64,000 nucleotides of DNA from Aphrocallistes beatrix (GCA_963281255.1 OY725488.1:2083986-2147985), one strand, 5' to 3'; positions 1-11,600 are shown, counted from the stretch's first letter. A program made the numbers and translations. The notes: generated by a model not told the origin, from the sequence alone.

Positions 1-59
1 GTTACTTAAGATAATAACTGTTTTCTTGGTATTTTTTCTAAATTTTTCGTAAAGAATTT

Positions 60-281
60 GCACCTGTGAGCGGACGTGATCCCCTCCCATTGCGGATTAC
101 ATGTAAATGTTATGAAATAGTCTGGCTTAGCCATATTTCCGGGACTATACTCATTGCATCCTGGTACAGCTCGAACATCTTCCGAGGAGAGCCAGGATAG
201 GAGGAGGGAAGCACTATCTTACGTCCCAACTCTCTGGAGCCTACGTCACCCGCAGCGACTGCATCAGCCAATTCACAGTAA
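60..281 (-). pseudogene. Helitron Rep/helicase N-terminal fragment
   Basis: Read on the minus strand, the segment encodes the conserved N-terminal Helitron domain (Helitron_like_N) that precedes the rolling-circle Rep motifs: ELADAVAAGDVG, then KIVLPSSYPGSPRKM and LYQDAMSIV. One reading frame runs from about 281 to 140. Two single-base insertions (near 136 and 125) then shift the frame, after which the expected continuation ITFTCNP-W is readable down to about 85, with a further short stretch to about 60. Homology fades before the left window edge. This is a dead fragment of roughly 70 codons; the Rep HUH motif and helicase are not present. The 3' neighbour at 294-495 is the end of a different transposon (pogo type). 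Family identification is strong because the SSYPGSPR..LYQDAM block is diagnostic; the boundaries are approximate. Confidence 0.8.
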
Positions 282-293
282 ACAGGTTCTGTA

Positions 294-495
294 TTAAACA
301 CATAAAAAGGTGGAAAAGGTGATGGCCGTTATACACAGTTTTAGAGTCAGTAAGGGATATAAACGGGTGGCCGCGTTGAGCAGATGACCGCTATACACAG
401 GTTCAATATTATGCAATTTCGGACGAGACTGTTCATTGGTGACCGCTATAGACAGGTGACCGTTATATAGAGTGGCCGTTATAGCAGGTTCGACT
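294..495. mobile_element. pogo/Tigger-type terminus (solo end)
   Basis: The segment is built from repeated GACCG(C/T)TATA-GACAGG units and ends in GGCCGTTATAGCAGGTTCG followed by TATA. The same arrangement, beginning with ACATAAAAAGGTG, occurs at 6530-6600, the end of the Tigger-like element there. It is therefore a solo end of the same family lying against the Helitron fragment; no transposase is attached. Confidence 0.55.
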
Positions 496-519
496 GTATA
501 TATATATATATATATATTA

Positions 520-1022
520 TTGTTTAAAGAAACTGCTTTGAATTGTTTAAAGAAACTGCCAGGCACAAAAATCTGATTTTTGGCATGTGGGAGTCTTTTG
601 GCTATGGCTCCACTAAGTTCTGAGCTCAGATGAAAATGTCGGCTCATCATGGAATTATGACGTCATTTTCACATTTTTCAAAGTTAAGCAAACAGTTATT
701 CGAGCATAACTCAGTCATTATAGGAGATATAAGGCTGAAATTTTAACAGTACTGTATACTAACATATCTCAAATATGATGCAACTATCATCAAAGAATGA
801 TAACTCATCACCCTGTTATGACGCCATCAATACGCATCAAAATTTTAAAATTTGACAAATTTGGTGTTTTTTCTTGCGATTCGATTATGACAGCAGGACA
901 TATGTATTTTGAGATGATATCTCCCATATAATTAATCAATAGTGACCACAGGCGCCCAAAGGGCGCCTCCGGCGGACACAAAGTGTCCGCCAGCCGCGCA
1001 GCGCAAGCATGTGAAGCGCTTG
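520..1022 (+). repeat. Family A copy 1 (E end to G end)
   Basis: Near full-length body: AAACTGCCAGGCACA, CATGTGGGAGTCTTTTGGC, GCTCAGATGAAAATGTCG, and finally the GC-rich hairpins CGGACAC/GTGTCCG and GCGCAGCGCAAGC. At the left edge an 18-base piece (TGTTTAAAGAAACTGC) is duplicated. It is preceded by a (TA)n tract at 498-516. The 26-bp terminal motif is absent. Confidence 0.85.
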
Positions 1023-2202
1023 TTATCATTATTAAATAACAGTAATAAATTGAATCACCACATGTCCATTTATGTACCTATTCTTACTTATTTATTTTCT
1101 TCAATCATTGTATTTAAATCCATAAAATATAGAATAATTGAATCTAATGTCTCATTGTTCGGGACTCAGTGTGATGTTCTATTTATTTAATATTATCCAT
1201 TACTCATATGATCCTATTGTTTATAAATCTATTCTAGTATATTTTTCCTTAACCATAATATCTTAATTGAATTCTCACAATAGAATCTGCAAACTCTATC
1301 GGATTCTGTGTGATTTTATGTGAATTTACTTTGGCTTTTTGGCTTTGGTTTTCCTGTGGGATTCTATCCGCTACCTTTGGATCGGGAATTAAAGTTCCAA
1401 TCCCATGGCAAACTTGATTAAACAAGTTGTTGATTTATCAAAATATTTATGTTTATTCATCATAAATGACTCCTTGATCTGAAGCAAAATAAACCATTTT
1501 ATGAACAATCATACTTGATTTATTTTGAATAAATATATTTTACAAAAGATTGATTTGATCGACCGTTCTAAAATGAGTTATTAAGAATTACCTAAAATAT
1601 TGATTACGCGTACATTCGATATTGACTCAACCCGAAGAGAAAACATAGTATTTTCCCTTATAATAAAATTATTTACCAATGTGTTCTACTCTCCAAGAAA
1701 TTGTGACTAATTCTAGTACATTATTCATTTTTTGTAGAAGCCAATATTTTGATAATATTTCAAAGAGAAGTTCTCACCTTCATTTTCTAGCGCCCGCAGA
1801 ATCTGCGACCTTTTGCAATCCTAGTTCAACGAGGAACCACTACGACACACCGTGCTCTTTTAAACGATCTATTCAGATATACTGTTTCTATAATTAATGT
1901 AATGCTAGATAGAAATCAAATAATCCCATTTTTTTCTTTTAGATTTGTGCATTATTTTGAGGTTTTATATTATTTATAATATGCCATCCGATGTAGAATT
2001 CAACTATTCAAAGAGATAGAGATTCAAACTATCTTCAATGGTTTGGCCTTTTGACTACTACTGATTTGATAAATTTCTCTTTTCAAATATCTGATGGGAT
2101 GGTAGGTCTATTAATCTAATTAATTCCTGGATAATGCGATATTCTTACGTATAGTGAAATGATATGATTTATTTTTCTAAATTCTCGTTGTTTTATATAT
2201 AA
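1023..2202. other. No recognisable gene or repeat
   Basis: AT-rich sequence with short unrelated open frames only. I see no coding motif, no structured repeat and no RNA gene. Confidence 0.5.
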
Positions 2203-2424
2203 ATACACTTAGTGTGCCAAAATATTTGGACACTCGTCTTTTCCTAAAATTCATGACTAAACCCTTTATTGGTATGTATTCAAAGAAATAAAATGATAAT
2301 CTCTGGTGTTAATTTCAAATTTCAATTATGATTCTCTCAATTTATCATTAATTTTAAAGTACTTGTATACAGGATTTATAGGATGAGAAATTTCGGGTTT
2401 ATACAACTATATTACATAATATAT
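2203..2424. repeat. Diverged family-C-like MITE arm
   Basis: Begins CACTTAGTGTGCC and continues AAAATATTTGGACACTC, the pattern of the family C end (CACTGCC, then ACAAAAGTATTCGTGCAC). The opposite end is missing; the next repeat starts at 2425. Confidence 0.35.
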
Positions 2425-2737
2425 ACAAGCACGCTTCGCTTGCTTGCGCTGCGCGGCTGAAGAACACTTTGTTTCCGTCACATTGATTAATTATAAGGAA
2501 GGTAACATCTCTAAATACGTTTGTCCTACTGTTATAATCGATATCGCAAGAAAATCACCAAATTTTCAAATTTTAAATTTCTGCTGCGTAATGATAAGGT
2601 CATAACAGAATGATGAGTCATCTTTTTTGTTAATAGTTGTATCATATGTGAGGTATATTAATACTATACACATTCTATAAAAATTTCAGCCTTCTATCAC
2701 CTAAAATGACTGGGTTATAGTCGAAAAACTGAGAGTT
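2425..2737 (-). repeat. Family A copy 2 (G end first, truncated)
   Basis: Starts ACAAGCACGCTTCGCTTGC and runs through the TTAATTATAAGG and CAGCCTTCTATCACC blocks. It stops at about 2737, where mariner-like sequence begins. The second half of the body and the E end are missing. Confidence 0.8.
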
Positions 2738-2769
2738 CTATTCGGAAGCTGATCCCAAGTCTACTGAAT

Positions 2770-3540
2770 CCTTCGCTTCAACGCTTCCAAACTTTTCGGA
2801 GTTTTTCTGTAGACCTCAGCCTCAAGAATGCCCCATATTCCATAATCAAGAGGATTGAAGTGTGGGGAATTAGGTGGCCAATCCTTCTTGTCCCAGAATT
2901 CGATATTTTCAGATTTAAGTAATATGAGCAAATTTTAGCAGTATGACAAGGAGCTCCATCTTGCTGATATATTTACTTGTTCTTCCGACAAAAAGTAACT
3001 ACGATGTCTCTAAAATGTTATTTTTGTAACTGTTTGTGTTTAGAATGAGCCTTTTCCAAAGAGAAACATAATGGTTTTCTAATATTGCGCTATACCAGCA
3101 CAAACCATTATTTTTGGCGGGAATTTTCATTTTTCGACTACAGTTTTTGAATTCAAGGGCTTGTTCTCTCCCTTTCGAATGTATATCCTGAGGTTTTGGC
3201 GGTTTAGAGCTTTATCATTGTAAAAGTTTTTCTCGTCACTAAACACTACTCGCCTGTATGCGTCCACCTCGAGTCCACGTTAGAGCTTCAATGACCTTGT
3301 TCACCGTTTCTTTTTTGTGGGACAATTGAGAGCTTGTTTGTAATTCTTTTTTCTTGGCGTCAACCATAAGCCACCTTTCCAGATATTTCTGGCACTGGTT
3401 GCGGGAGTATTTATTTCTCTTGCAATTTTCCTGATTTATTGACCTGGAAGACGATCAGCTATCTTTTTTTGTCTATTTTTGTCTGATCTTTGACTTTTCC
3501 TTCCTTTCTAGACATACTTATGCCATATTAAAGCCTTTAG
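2770..3540 (-). pseudogene. mariner/maT-like transposase relic
   Basis: A broken IS630-Tc1-mariner transposase on the minus strand. An MSRKEGKVKDQTK-like N terminus is near 3510-3460. The first catalytic region reads FSDEKNFYNDKALNRQN (near 3255-3205), the second QQDGAPCHTAK (near 2970-2935) and the third WPPNSPHFNPLDYGIWG (near 2885-2830). The last catalytic residue is Asp, not Glu. The nucleotide distance between the second and third Asp codons is 110, which is 37 residues if one base was lost, as in the maT (DD37D) group. There are several frameshifts and stops, for example after YYLNLK. The element probably ends near 3811 (TTGCAACACCCTGTA); its left end is not clear. It interrupts family A copy 2. 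Confidence 0.75.
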
Positions 3541-3873
3541 ACAGCACGATATATTGTTGCACGAGAGATATTTTCTTGATTTAAAAGAGCGAAAAATTAT
3601 GATGCACTTTTACCACCTTTGTATAGCGATTCTACAATTTGCGTTTCTCTAATTCATTCATGTTTAACTATGCTAATTTTTCAATAAATAATTTTGAATA
3701 AGTAATGATACGTAGTATATAAACATAGTACTGGAATGTTCCTTTTATCAAATAAAAGCTGATGAGCAAAAAGATGAAAAAGAATGTCTCAATTCTTTGC
3801 AACACCCTGTAATCTTGACTTAGCCAAGTCCAGTCTGCATCGACTCTGTTTGTTAAATATTTCCTCTGATCAT

Positions 3874-4311
3874 TTCCGCCAGAGGCGCCTTTCGGGCGCT
3901 TGGGCCCATATTGTTTAATTATAAGGTAGATAACATCTCTAAATACGTCTGTCTACTATTATAATCGATATCGCTCGAAAAATTACAAAATAAGTCAATT
4001 TTTTTATAGCGTAACGATGACGTCATGACAGTGATGAGTCATCATTCTTTAATGAGAGATGTGTCATATTTGTGTATTATTAATATGCACATTCTCTTAA
4101 AATCTTAGCCTTCTATCACCTAATATAGTTGAGTTAAAGTAGAAAAACTGAAATCTCGAATTATAAAAAAGGTTGCATTGACGTCATACTTCCATAATGA
4201 TTTGACATTTTCGTCTGATGTCAGACCTTAGTGGAGCCATAGCCAAAAGATTCCCACATGCCAAAAAATCAGTTTTCTGTGCCTGGCAGTTCTTCAATCA
4301 ATTCGTTACAG
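3874..4311 (-). repeat. Family A copy 3 (G end first)
   Basis: Starts within the GC-rich part (TTCCGCCAGAGGCGCC) and runs to CAATCAATTCGTTACAG at the E end, followed by a GATA/TATA tract. The outermost hairpin of the G end is lost. Confidence 0.85.
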
Positions 4312-4344
4312 ATAGATAGATATATACTAGGTCGGATAATTCAT

Positions 4345-5850
4345 TTAATAAAAAAAGTCCTTAATCTGCATCTGTTTTTTTTTGTCATGCTAGGATTCAT
4401 CAAGTCCATGACTATATTGAGAAGGTCTGGACGTTCCATCTGTATCATGAACTTTTTCAGGTCACTGAGTCTACTTTGTGCTTTGAAAATTGAGATAAAC
4501 CTCTGCTCCACTTTCTATCTCGTCCATGTTTTATAATTCAACATCTGTTGTTGTCTCTGTGCTGGGACATTCCCCATCCAAATTCGTGGTAGCAATTTCA
4601 ATGTATATTGCCACTAAATCGCGGAAATCACAATCAAACAATTCATTACAAATCTTAGATGTCATTAAAGGAACACTCGTGCTCATTTTTTCATGTTCGT
4701 CATGCTCATTATAATACTCGGAACTAACCAAAAAACCGCAATGTCTGAAACATTTTTGAATTTTTGAGGCCTATACTGCCTTTCAAGCAATGTTTGTCCA
4801 ATATGTATCCAGTACCGAGATCTCATGCAGAATCTCTGGTCCAGACTTGGTTTATCCTTATCCATTAAATTAGGCACAAATTGAAGTTGCCTTGTAAGGA
4901 ACTTGAGCTTAAAGCTTTGTATGATACCCTGGTCCATAGGCTGCGTACGAGAAGTTGTGTTGGGGGGTAATAATTGAAGTTTGACGTTCGACAGCTTGAT
5001 ATGGGGATGCGAGAGTACGTTGTCTAAGAACAGCAACACTTTCCTGTCTTGACGGAGCATTCTGCTGTTGAACATTTTCAACCAGTTATCGAATATATTA
5101 CTCGTCATCCATGCCTTTTGATTTGACATATATGTCAAAGGAAGTGTCCTGAGATCGATATTCTTGATGCACAGTGGTTTCACAGATTAACCAATCACGA
5201 GTGGCGTCATATTCTCTCCCATTGCACTAGCACACAATGCAATCGTAAGCCGTTCCTTAGACATCTTTCCTCCACGACACTGAGTCCCTTTAACATGAAA
5301 CGTCTTTGTGTTGGTTGTAGCATAATAAACTAAGCCAGTCTCATCAATATTAAGGATGTTTACTAGTCCATATCCTTGATACAACTTTTGATATTTTTGA
5401 TTTTATAGCCAATCACCAACAACCTTTTCGCTGACATCCCTACTCTTACCACTAATTGTCCCAAAAACGATGTTATTTCTCTTTACAAACACCTCCAACC
5501 AGCCGTTCGAGCCTTTTGAATTATGTGTTTCCTTCATTTGCTGCAATTTCAAGCGCTTTTTCCCGCAAAAGTGGTCTAGTGACTACTTCAAGGCGTGAAG
5601 AAGCTTCACAAAACCATTGCCAGCATAATTTGTTTATGTTCTCATTTCCAGTTTTTCTGAACTTTCTCTTACGCTCACTGGCATAATTATACTCGTACTC
5701 ATCTCTTGTTTCAGATTTGTTCATAATTATTCCCTGGATTTGGGTACGACCAACCCCCATCTCTTCTGCTATCCTCCGAGCACTTTTCCCGTTTTTATTA
5801 TTCTTGATAACAGTCATTTGAGTCAGTGATTTGCGTTTGGACGATGCCAT
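4345..5850 (-). pseudogene. Tigger/pogo-type (CENP-B-like) transposase, broken
   Basis: The intact N terminus (MASSKRKSLTQMTVIKNNK) carries a psq-type helix-turn-helix, SARRIAEEMGVGRTQIQGI, and a CENP-B-like second HTH (FCEASSRLEVVTRPLLREKA). The DDE_1 core follows: NIDETGLVYYA (first Asp, near 5340), LFLDNVLSHPHIK (second, near 5020) and TQPMDQGIIQSFK (third, near 4925). The C-terminal part is readable in other frames as VSSEYYNEHDEHEK (4730) and LSDLKKFMIQMERPDLLN (near 4460). At least three frame breaks or stops separate these blocks (near 5520, 5185 and 4735), so no full protein can be made. The order and spacing of the motifs are those of a normal 500-residue Tigger transposase. Confidence 0.85.
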
Positions 5851-5984
5851 CCTTATTTATCGAGATGTTAACGACTCTAGTTCTAAGCTATAACAAGCAA
5901 CGCTATTGATCATACCTAAGGTTCAATGAGAAGTGTAACCAAAACATAAATTAACAGCCATTATGTATATTGTATACAGTATAG

Positions 5985-6074
5985 ATGATGACCGTTATAG
6001 AGATGTAGTGGCCGTTATAGAGAGGTAGTGGCCATTATAGAGTGGTAATGGCAGTTATAGACAGGTAGCTGCCA
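5985..6074. repeat. Tandem TGGCCGTTATAGAGAGGTAG units
   Basis: About five 20-base units (GACCGTTATAGAGATGTAG, GGCCGTTATAGAGAGGTAG and variants) in tandem inside the 5' part of the Tigger-like element. The same GCCGTTATAG core recurs at both known termini of the family, so these look like subterminal transposase-binding repeats. Confidence 0.6.
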
Positions 6075-6160
6075 TGAAATACAATGTACTGACAATGAAT
6101 GAAATAGATTGGAAGAAACATTGCTTTCATATACGCATCAGGGTCAAAAACAAACAAATA

Positions 6161-6349
6161 CAGTAAAGATTGGATATAACGACGTACCATCGGGCAACAG
6201 AAAAATGTCTTTATTTGCGATCTGTCACTATATCCGATCTTAGGGTCACACACACAATATACGCTTAGGATTTCGCTCTGGGCAAGGAAAAATGGTCACT
6301 ATTTGTGATTTATCGCGTTATATCCGATGTCGTTATCCAATCTTCACTG
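6161..6349. mobile_element. 189-bp TA-flanked MITE
   Basis: Ends are inverted: CAGTAAAGATTGGATATAAC on the left and TTATCCAATCTTCACTG on the right, each flanked by TA. No coding capacity. The TA duplication and the CAGT ends fit a Tc1/mariner or pogo type MITE. It lies within the Tigger-like element. Confidence 0.7.
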
Positions 6350-6608
6350 TATGCCAGTCATTTCAATATTTGACATAATCTAAAGTTTAGTCAACCAATT
6401 AATATTTTTGTAATGAAATACGTACTACAGGCACTTTAAACCCTATCTAGAATGCAACATAGTTACTACATGTAGTCCCATTACTTGAAGTAATTACATT
6501 AAACTTGTTTATCGTTCGTAAACGGTCCTGTAATAAATACATAAAAAGGTGAAAAGGGTGATGGCCGTTATAGACAAGTGACCATTATATCAGGTTAGAC
6601 GATATATA

Positions 6609-7087
6609 CACTAACCGGACAAAAATATTTGTGCACTATATTCTTCCCCATCCAAATAGTACTAAATTGATATTTTCATGGGAGGGAAAAGTATTCAAAC
6701 TCTAAGAGCTATTAAGAGTCTGATTTAAGATTCGAAATCTTCACATTCGAATTAGTAATAGTTGAAGATTTCTAACAAATGGCTCAACTCAATGAGTAAG
6801 ATTATCAACCTGTGGCACAAGGGATAGTACATCACCATCATGTATAGTGATAAAAAGGGACATATGTGGCACAATATGGCAGTGATTAATAATTTGAAAT
6901 AATTGGGAATTAATAATTGATTAGAAATATCCTACAATAGTAAATTCGAATGCGAAGATTTCGAATTTGCAACCCGATTAGTTGTATCACTTACCGTTTC
7001 GGAGTTTTAATCTTCATAAAAAGACCCATTTTAGTATTTAATGCACGTAAGATAATGAAGTGTGCGAATACTTTTGTCCGGGTAGGG
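6609..7087. mobile_element. Family C fold-back MITE, diverged copy
   Basis: Left end CACTAACCGGACAAAAATAT; right end GCGAATACTTTTGTCCGGGTAGGG; TA on both sides. The centre holds the GTGGCAC / ATCACCATCATGTATAGTG block typical of the family. The arms are imperfect inverted repeats. The right end abuts family A copy 4 through (TA)n. Confidence 0.75.
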
Positions 7088-7122
7088 TATATATATATAT
7101 ATATATACATGTATATATATAT

Positions 7123-7672
7123 ATACAAGCGCGCTTCGCTTGCTTGCGCTGCGCGGTTGGCGGACACTTTGTGTCCGCCGGAGGCTTCCTTCGGTCGCCT
7201 GGAGGTGAGACTGGTTAATTATAAGGGAGATATCATCTCTAAATATGTCCATCTTAGTTTTAAAATCGATATCACTCTAAAAATCACCAAATTTGTCAAT
7301 TTTTAAGATTTTGATGAGTAATGATGACGTCATAACAAAGTGATGCGTCATCATTTTTTGATGATAGTTGCATCATATGTGAGGCGTGTTAGTTTACAGA
7401 TTCTATTAAAATTTCAGCCTTCTATCTCCTATAATGGCTGAGTTATGCTCGAATAACTGTGTTGCTTAACTTTTTAAAATGTGACAATGACGTCATAATT
7501 CCATGATGAGTCAACATTTTGCTCTGAGCTCAGAACTTACTGGAGCCATAGCCAAAAGACTCCCACATGCCGAAAATCAGCCTTCTACGCCTTTTCTTCA
7601 ATCAATTCGTTACAGATATATATATATATATATATGTATGCATATAGATTAATCGAGTTTTAATAGTAAGGA
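7123..7672 (-). repeat. Family A copy 4 with terminal motif
   Basis: G end ACAAGCGCGCTTCGCTTGC at the left. A perfect hairpin lies at 7159-7179 (stem GGCGGACAC, 3-base loop). The body reads to CAATCAATTCGTTACAG, then (TA)n, then the terminal motif ATTAATCGAGTTTTAATAG ending GTAAGGA at 7672. CRE palindromes TGACGTCA are at about 7325 and 7489. Confidence 0.9.
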
Positions 7673-8413
7673 TATATTAGTTTTAATAGTAAGGTTGATA
7701 CATTAGATTTGGATATTGTTAATTTGCCGGGGATGGATAATTTTGGGTCAAATGATCACTATCTCCAATATATCACAATAATAATTTAGTATGGAATGTC
7801 ATCGACTGTGGCATCTCAAATCGAGCAAAATTATTACTATATCCAATAGATCACTGTATTCAATTTAATTAAGGGCGCTTCCTGTTTAAAACCTATCAAT
7901 CTACTATGGATTTTGCTACGTATCTCATTTCCGATTAAGTCATTTTATTGGTGGCAAAACCTTAGAAATGCGGGGTCCAAGCTATAAATAGAATGGATCC
8001 CGTGCCATTGGAGAGTTTTAAACAATTATAATTCTACTTTTTAATGACTGCACAGGGAAGAGAACAGTGCTCATGTTGAAATTCGTACATACCTTCAAGT
8101 GGAGAAGTGGAGAATTTACGAATTTTGGATTAACATTCATATCTCAAATATTTTACCTTGTTCTATACATTCTACTATATGCATAGGCGTCGTAAACTTT
8201 ATTGCCTACCCTTGGACTGCCCGGCTACAATAATCCAGGGCCGTTCAGTTAGTTAATCGGGCCGTATCTTCAGCTGATCCAGCGTTACCGTCAGCCAAAT
8301 GGGCCGTGAACCCTTGATCTACATGAGAAATTAGTACGAAATTAAAAATGTTGTATTTATATTCCAGAAGGATGGAAAGTTAGATAACAAAATTCTGATT
8401 CATTTACGTTATT
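7673..8413. other. No recognisable gene
   Basis: AT-rich flank. A partial repeat of the terminal motif (TTAGTTTTAATAGTAAGG) follows directly at 7677. A moderately GC-rich stretch at 8185-8320, beginning ATAGGCGTCGTAA, resembles the end of the GC-rich MITE at 15881 and may be a fragment of that family. This may also contain the 3' end of the hAT element. Confidence 0.4.
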
Positions 8414-9176
8414 CTATTTATCTTCATTTGCCTGTGCTGAAGATGCACAAAGGTTGGAACGTGTAGACCTCGAGCGTATGAATTCATCCGCGACAGCGTC
8501 CAAATCCAATTGTTCTGTAAATGTCTTATTCAGATGACAAACAGCATATGAATTCATGCTAATCTGACTGAGAGTTGTCCTTAGCTTTGAATTGATTCCA
8601 GCAAGGCCAGAAAGGGACCTCTCAGCTGAACAAACTGTTGTAGGTAGTGTCAATACGATGATAAGCAATGCGCGGTACTGTACCAATACTTCGCCGATTT
8701 CACTACGCATTATATTCAGTATAGGTTCCATCTTGAAATCCTTTCCAAGCGACATCAAGCGAGCACGTAATATATCGCGCTCAGATATGAACAAACGCCA
8801 GTCGATATCATCGTGCAGTGTCTGCAATGACGGATCCACCTCACCATCAAAAAACAAAACACTCTCCATATGACCCACCATTGTTAAGTCTGCAATGTCA
8901 TACTTTCTGTTGATACCTGCGATCATTTCGAACAGAAGAGCTTTATGAATTTCTTTGACGTATTGAGTGAGCAGAAGCTGCTCCTCATCTGCAGCAGTCA
9001 TAACCTGACTCTTGCGCCCTCTCAAGAAGAGGGCCTTCCATTCCCATAGAGTCAGCTTCTGTCTTCACCTCATCGAATAATGTAGTTAGTGCATCCCATC
9101 ACTTGTTTTCTTCACCAACCGGTCTAAAGTGTCCCTTATAAGATCTCGAACAGTCAGAATGCTAAGACGAGCGGCC
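8414..9176 (-). pseudogene. hAT transposase, C-terminal half (dimerisation domain)
   Basis: The open frame 9025-8414 (about 200 codons) ends in the hAT dimerisation region: LTLPTTVCSAERSLSGL followed by NSKLRTTLSQISMNSYAVCHL. This matches the Dimer_Tnp_hAT signature (P-T-x-x-x-E-R-x-F/L-S, then K-x-R). Upstream, 9176-9026 reads ILTVRDLIRDTLDRLVKKTSDG with one frame break near 9080. It is the continuation of the gene at 12331-14080; a PIF/Harbinger element separates the two halves. A normal stop follows NEDK at 8414. Confidence 0.85.
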
Positions 9177-9625
9177 GTATTCACTAAGAACTTAAGATCG
9201 ATCTTAGTGCTTAAGTCTTAAGTTCGATCTTAAGTCGTATTCACTAATATTGGTATTCACTAAGATAAAGTTCGATCTTAAGACCGAACTTTAAGCAACC
9301 TAGTGAGGTGTCTTAAGTATTGTAATTGATTCGATTTTCACTAATTACTCCACAACTTACTTCTATCGAACATTAATCTACCTTGATTGATATTAGGCTT
9401 CAAATAAAATTTAAATATTTTTTAAACATTTCTCTTATTGTGTGTAACATCGCACATGTATCACATGCTATAATTCGTGGCAAATTCTTGGGTTTGTATG
9501 AATAAACAAACATACATTCTTTGATTATATAATCTTACACTAATTCTAACATGCATAATTATAGAGACGGCTTTATATATTGATTTACATGACTGATAAT
9601 AATCACTTTGATCCTATTTTTCTAT

Positions 9626-10362
9626 TTACAATGATTTTTCCAGCATACTTTGACGTTTTAATCGATAATTTACCCTCTGTTCTTCTATCAACTGCAGCTG
9701 TGCTGAGAATACAGCCATCTGTTGGAACAAAACTTCCTGCTGTAACGGAAGTATGTCTGCAGCCTTCAAGAGTTCGACCGAATCATCTTGCTCATCAACA
9801 GTTCGCCTTCTCTTCCGACTTTTATTTGATGCCTTATACGTTGTCGGGATTTCAATTTCTGGAGACTCTAAAATTGGAGTTCCTTCAGATTCACCTGGAC
9901 CTGTAGCTGATACTGTTGACGCTATTGCTGATGCTTGGAAAAGATCAACAGCACCTGAAATTCCACTGAAAGCAGGGGTGTTTTGGAACATCTCCGTTAC
10001 CCGATCTGCAGATTCAGCAAACATACTTCTATCTGCTAATAAGATTTGCATATCCTCGTCTTCTACCTGTCCAGCAGTGTTTGTACCCCCTCCAGTCTTT
10101 CTGGCTTCCCTAAAGCTTGCATCAACTTTGGACTTAGCGTTTAGCTTTAGGTTGGTCCATTTTTTATGATCTCCTCTACAGCTCTGCCATTGCCATGTAT
10201 TGAGTTGAGTTTGGCTGCGATGTCTCTCCAGATCTGTTTCCTCCTTTTGTTTTTGTCAGCAGAATTTCCTGACCCTCTCAAAATATCACCTGCTGACTCA
10301 ATTTCATTAATGAGACTGCACTCTTCTTCTCTGGTCCAATTTGCTTTGCGGGATTTTTCCAT
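9626..10362 (-). pseudogene. Harbinger Myb/SANT-like DNA-binding protein
   Basis: Starts MEKSRKANWTREEECSLINE at 10362, a Myb/SANT-like domain: the W-T-x-E-E opening Trp, then QIWRDIAAKLNSIHGNGRAV, and a final K-W-x-N-L-K in the shifted frame. After about residue 66 a run of six A (near 10165) appears to have lost one base; reading continues in the next frame as NLKLNAKSKVDASFREARKT. The rest (10051-9626) has a basic patch SNKSRKRRRTVDEQD and a coiled-coil-like C terminus rich in Gln and Leu. This is the accessory protein that takes the Harbinger transposase to the nucleus and the element ends. Apart from the single frameshift it looks complete (about 240 codons). Confidence 0.75.
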
Positions 10363-10722
10363 TTGTTTCGGTATTGTTAATGCAAGTACTCAACAGCAAT
10401 TTATATACACGGGAGGACGCCGACCAGTAATGACACCATTTATTTTCGTACCACCAAATGACGCAGAAATTTTAACGTCGATAGAGTTAAATTTATTTTA
10501 CTTCTCATATCCAGTGTTTATATTTTGTCTAAGAGAGGTTTTCATGTTAAAATATACAAAGACACTTGTTGTTTATATGTTATGTTTAATATAATACATG
10601 AGATACAACTTATGCTCTTTTATAGCTACTAAATTTAGATTAATTCAACTAAAGTTATGAATAGTAAACTGATCCCTGTAGTGTTATGCAGCAATATGTC
10701 CAGTTTCCTCAAATTTAAACGG

Positions 10723-11600
10723 TTAATCCATAATACTCGTATGATTGTCAATAGTGGAATCTTCCAACATGGGCTGCTTCCAAACAATAGCCATATTATG
10801 AAGAACAGCACAGGCAAGAATAATAGTGCAGACTTTATCTGGAGTCATCCGGATCTCGCCGTGAAGGCAATGAAATCTTCTCTTCCATCTCCCAAAGGTT
10901 TGCTCGATTAATACACGAGTTTTTTTGCGGGAGTAATTATAATTCTCTTGGGCATTTGAAGCAGGTTGCCTGTATGGAGTTAATAAATAGGGTTTCAGCA
11001 TATACCCACTATAAGCTAATATATGCTCACCAGCCAAGAAGTTATTCTCCACATATGTTCCGACCTGAGAGAGCTTCCAAATACGTGAGTCATGAACTGA
11101 ACCGAGGAATCTTGCCAATACATCGGAAAATCTACCATCAGGTAGACAGATAGCTTCATTTTCAGAAGGCTTTTGAATACGAACATGCGTTACATCTACA
11201 AGTCCAAGAACGCCGGGGAGGTTCGCGAGTTCATAAAACTGTAACTTAATCGTAGCCTTGTCAGTAGAACCGGGCAATAAACTTTGAATATACCGATTGC
11301 AGTCCAAGTGCAACGTCTCTAATGTACCAGCAAGCTGAGGGTTGGCTCACGTGAACTCCATCACCACAAATAATCGGAGAAGTACCAGATGCAAAATATT
11401 GTAGAGCAACACAAACTTGTACATGTGGATGTGCAGCATGAGATCTATCAGTTGTATTAAGATGATCAACTATGATCTCTGTAATCTTTAATATTGCTGA
11501 CCGAGAAGCGAAAAACGATGCATCAATTCTAGATCATCATAGAATTCCAGAGGATCACTACGATCTCTGAACACACTCTCTCTCTCTCGAGTGACTCTCC
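10723..11600 (-). pseudogene. HARBI1-like (DDE_4) Harbinger transposase
   Basis: The open part (11313-10723) contains LPGVLGLVDVTHVRIQKP (first Asp, usually in a D-G-T-H context), LGSVHDSRIW (second Asp) and IEQTFGRWKRRF (Glu). The C terminus is HARBI1-like (KVCTIILACAVLHNMAI). About 20 residues expected between KPSENEAIC and FLGSVHDSR appear shortened, and Gly after the first Asp is Val. Upstream, 11600-11314 reads ITEIIVDHLNTTDRSHAA and VQVCVALQYFASGTSP in other frames, so the N terminus is frameshifted. The catalytic triad is present but the gene is not intact. Confidence 0.8.

Larger units (their letters stand above)
4330..6600 (-). mobile_element. pogo/Tigger-like DNA transposon
   Basis: About 2.3 kb around a Tigger-type transposase on the minus strand. 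The right terminus is at 6570-6600 (ACCATTATATCAGGTTAGAC then TATA) and matches the solo end at 495. A degenerate left end, CTAGGTCGGATAATTC after TATA, starts near 4330. Smaller elements sit in the 5' part (6161-6349). The right end is well supported, the left end weakly. Confidence 0.6.

Noticed and set aside
7159..7179. Intrinsic terminator or tRNA-like structure in the G-end hairpins
   Set aside because: The genome is eukaryotic and there is no A/B box, cloverleaf or T-run; the hairpins repeat with family A copies and belong to that element.
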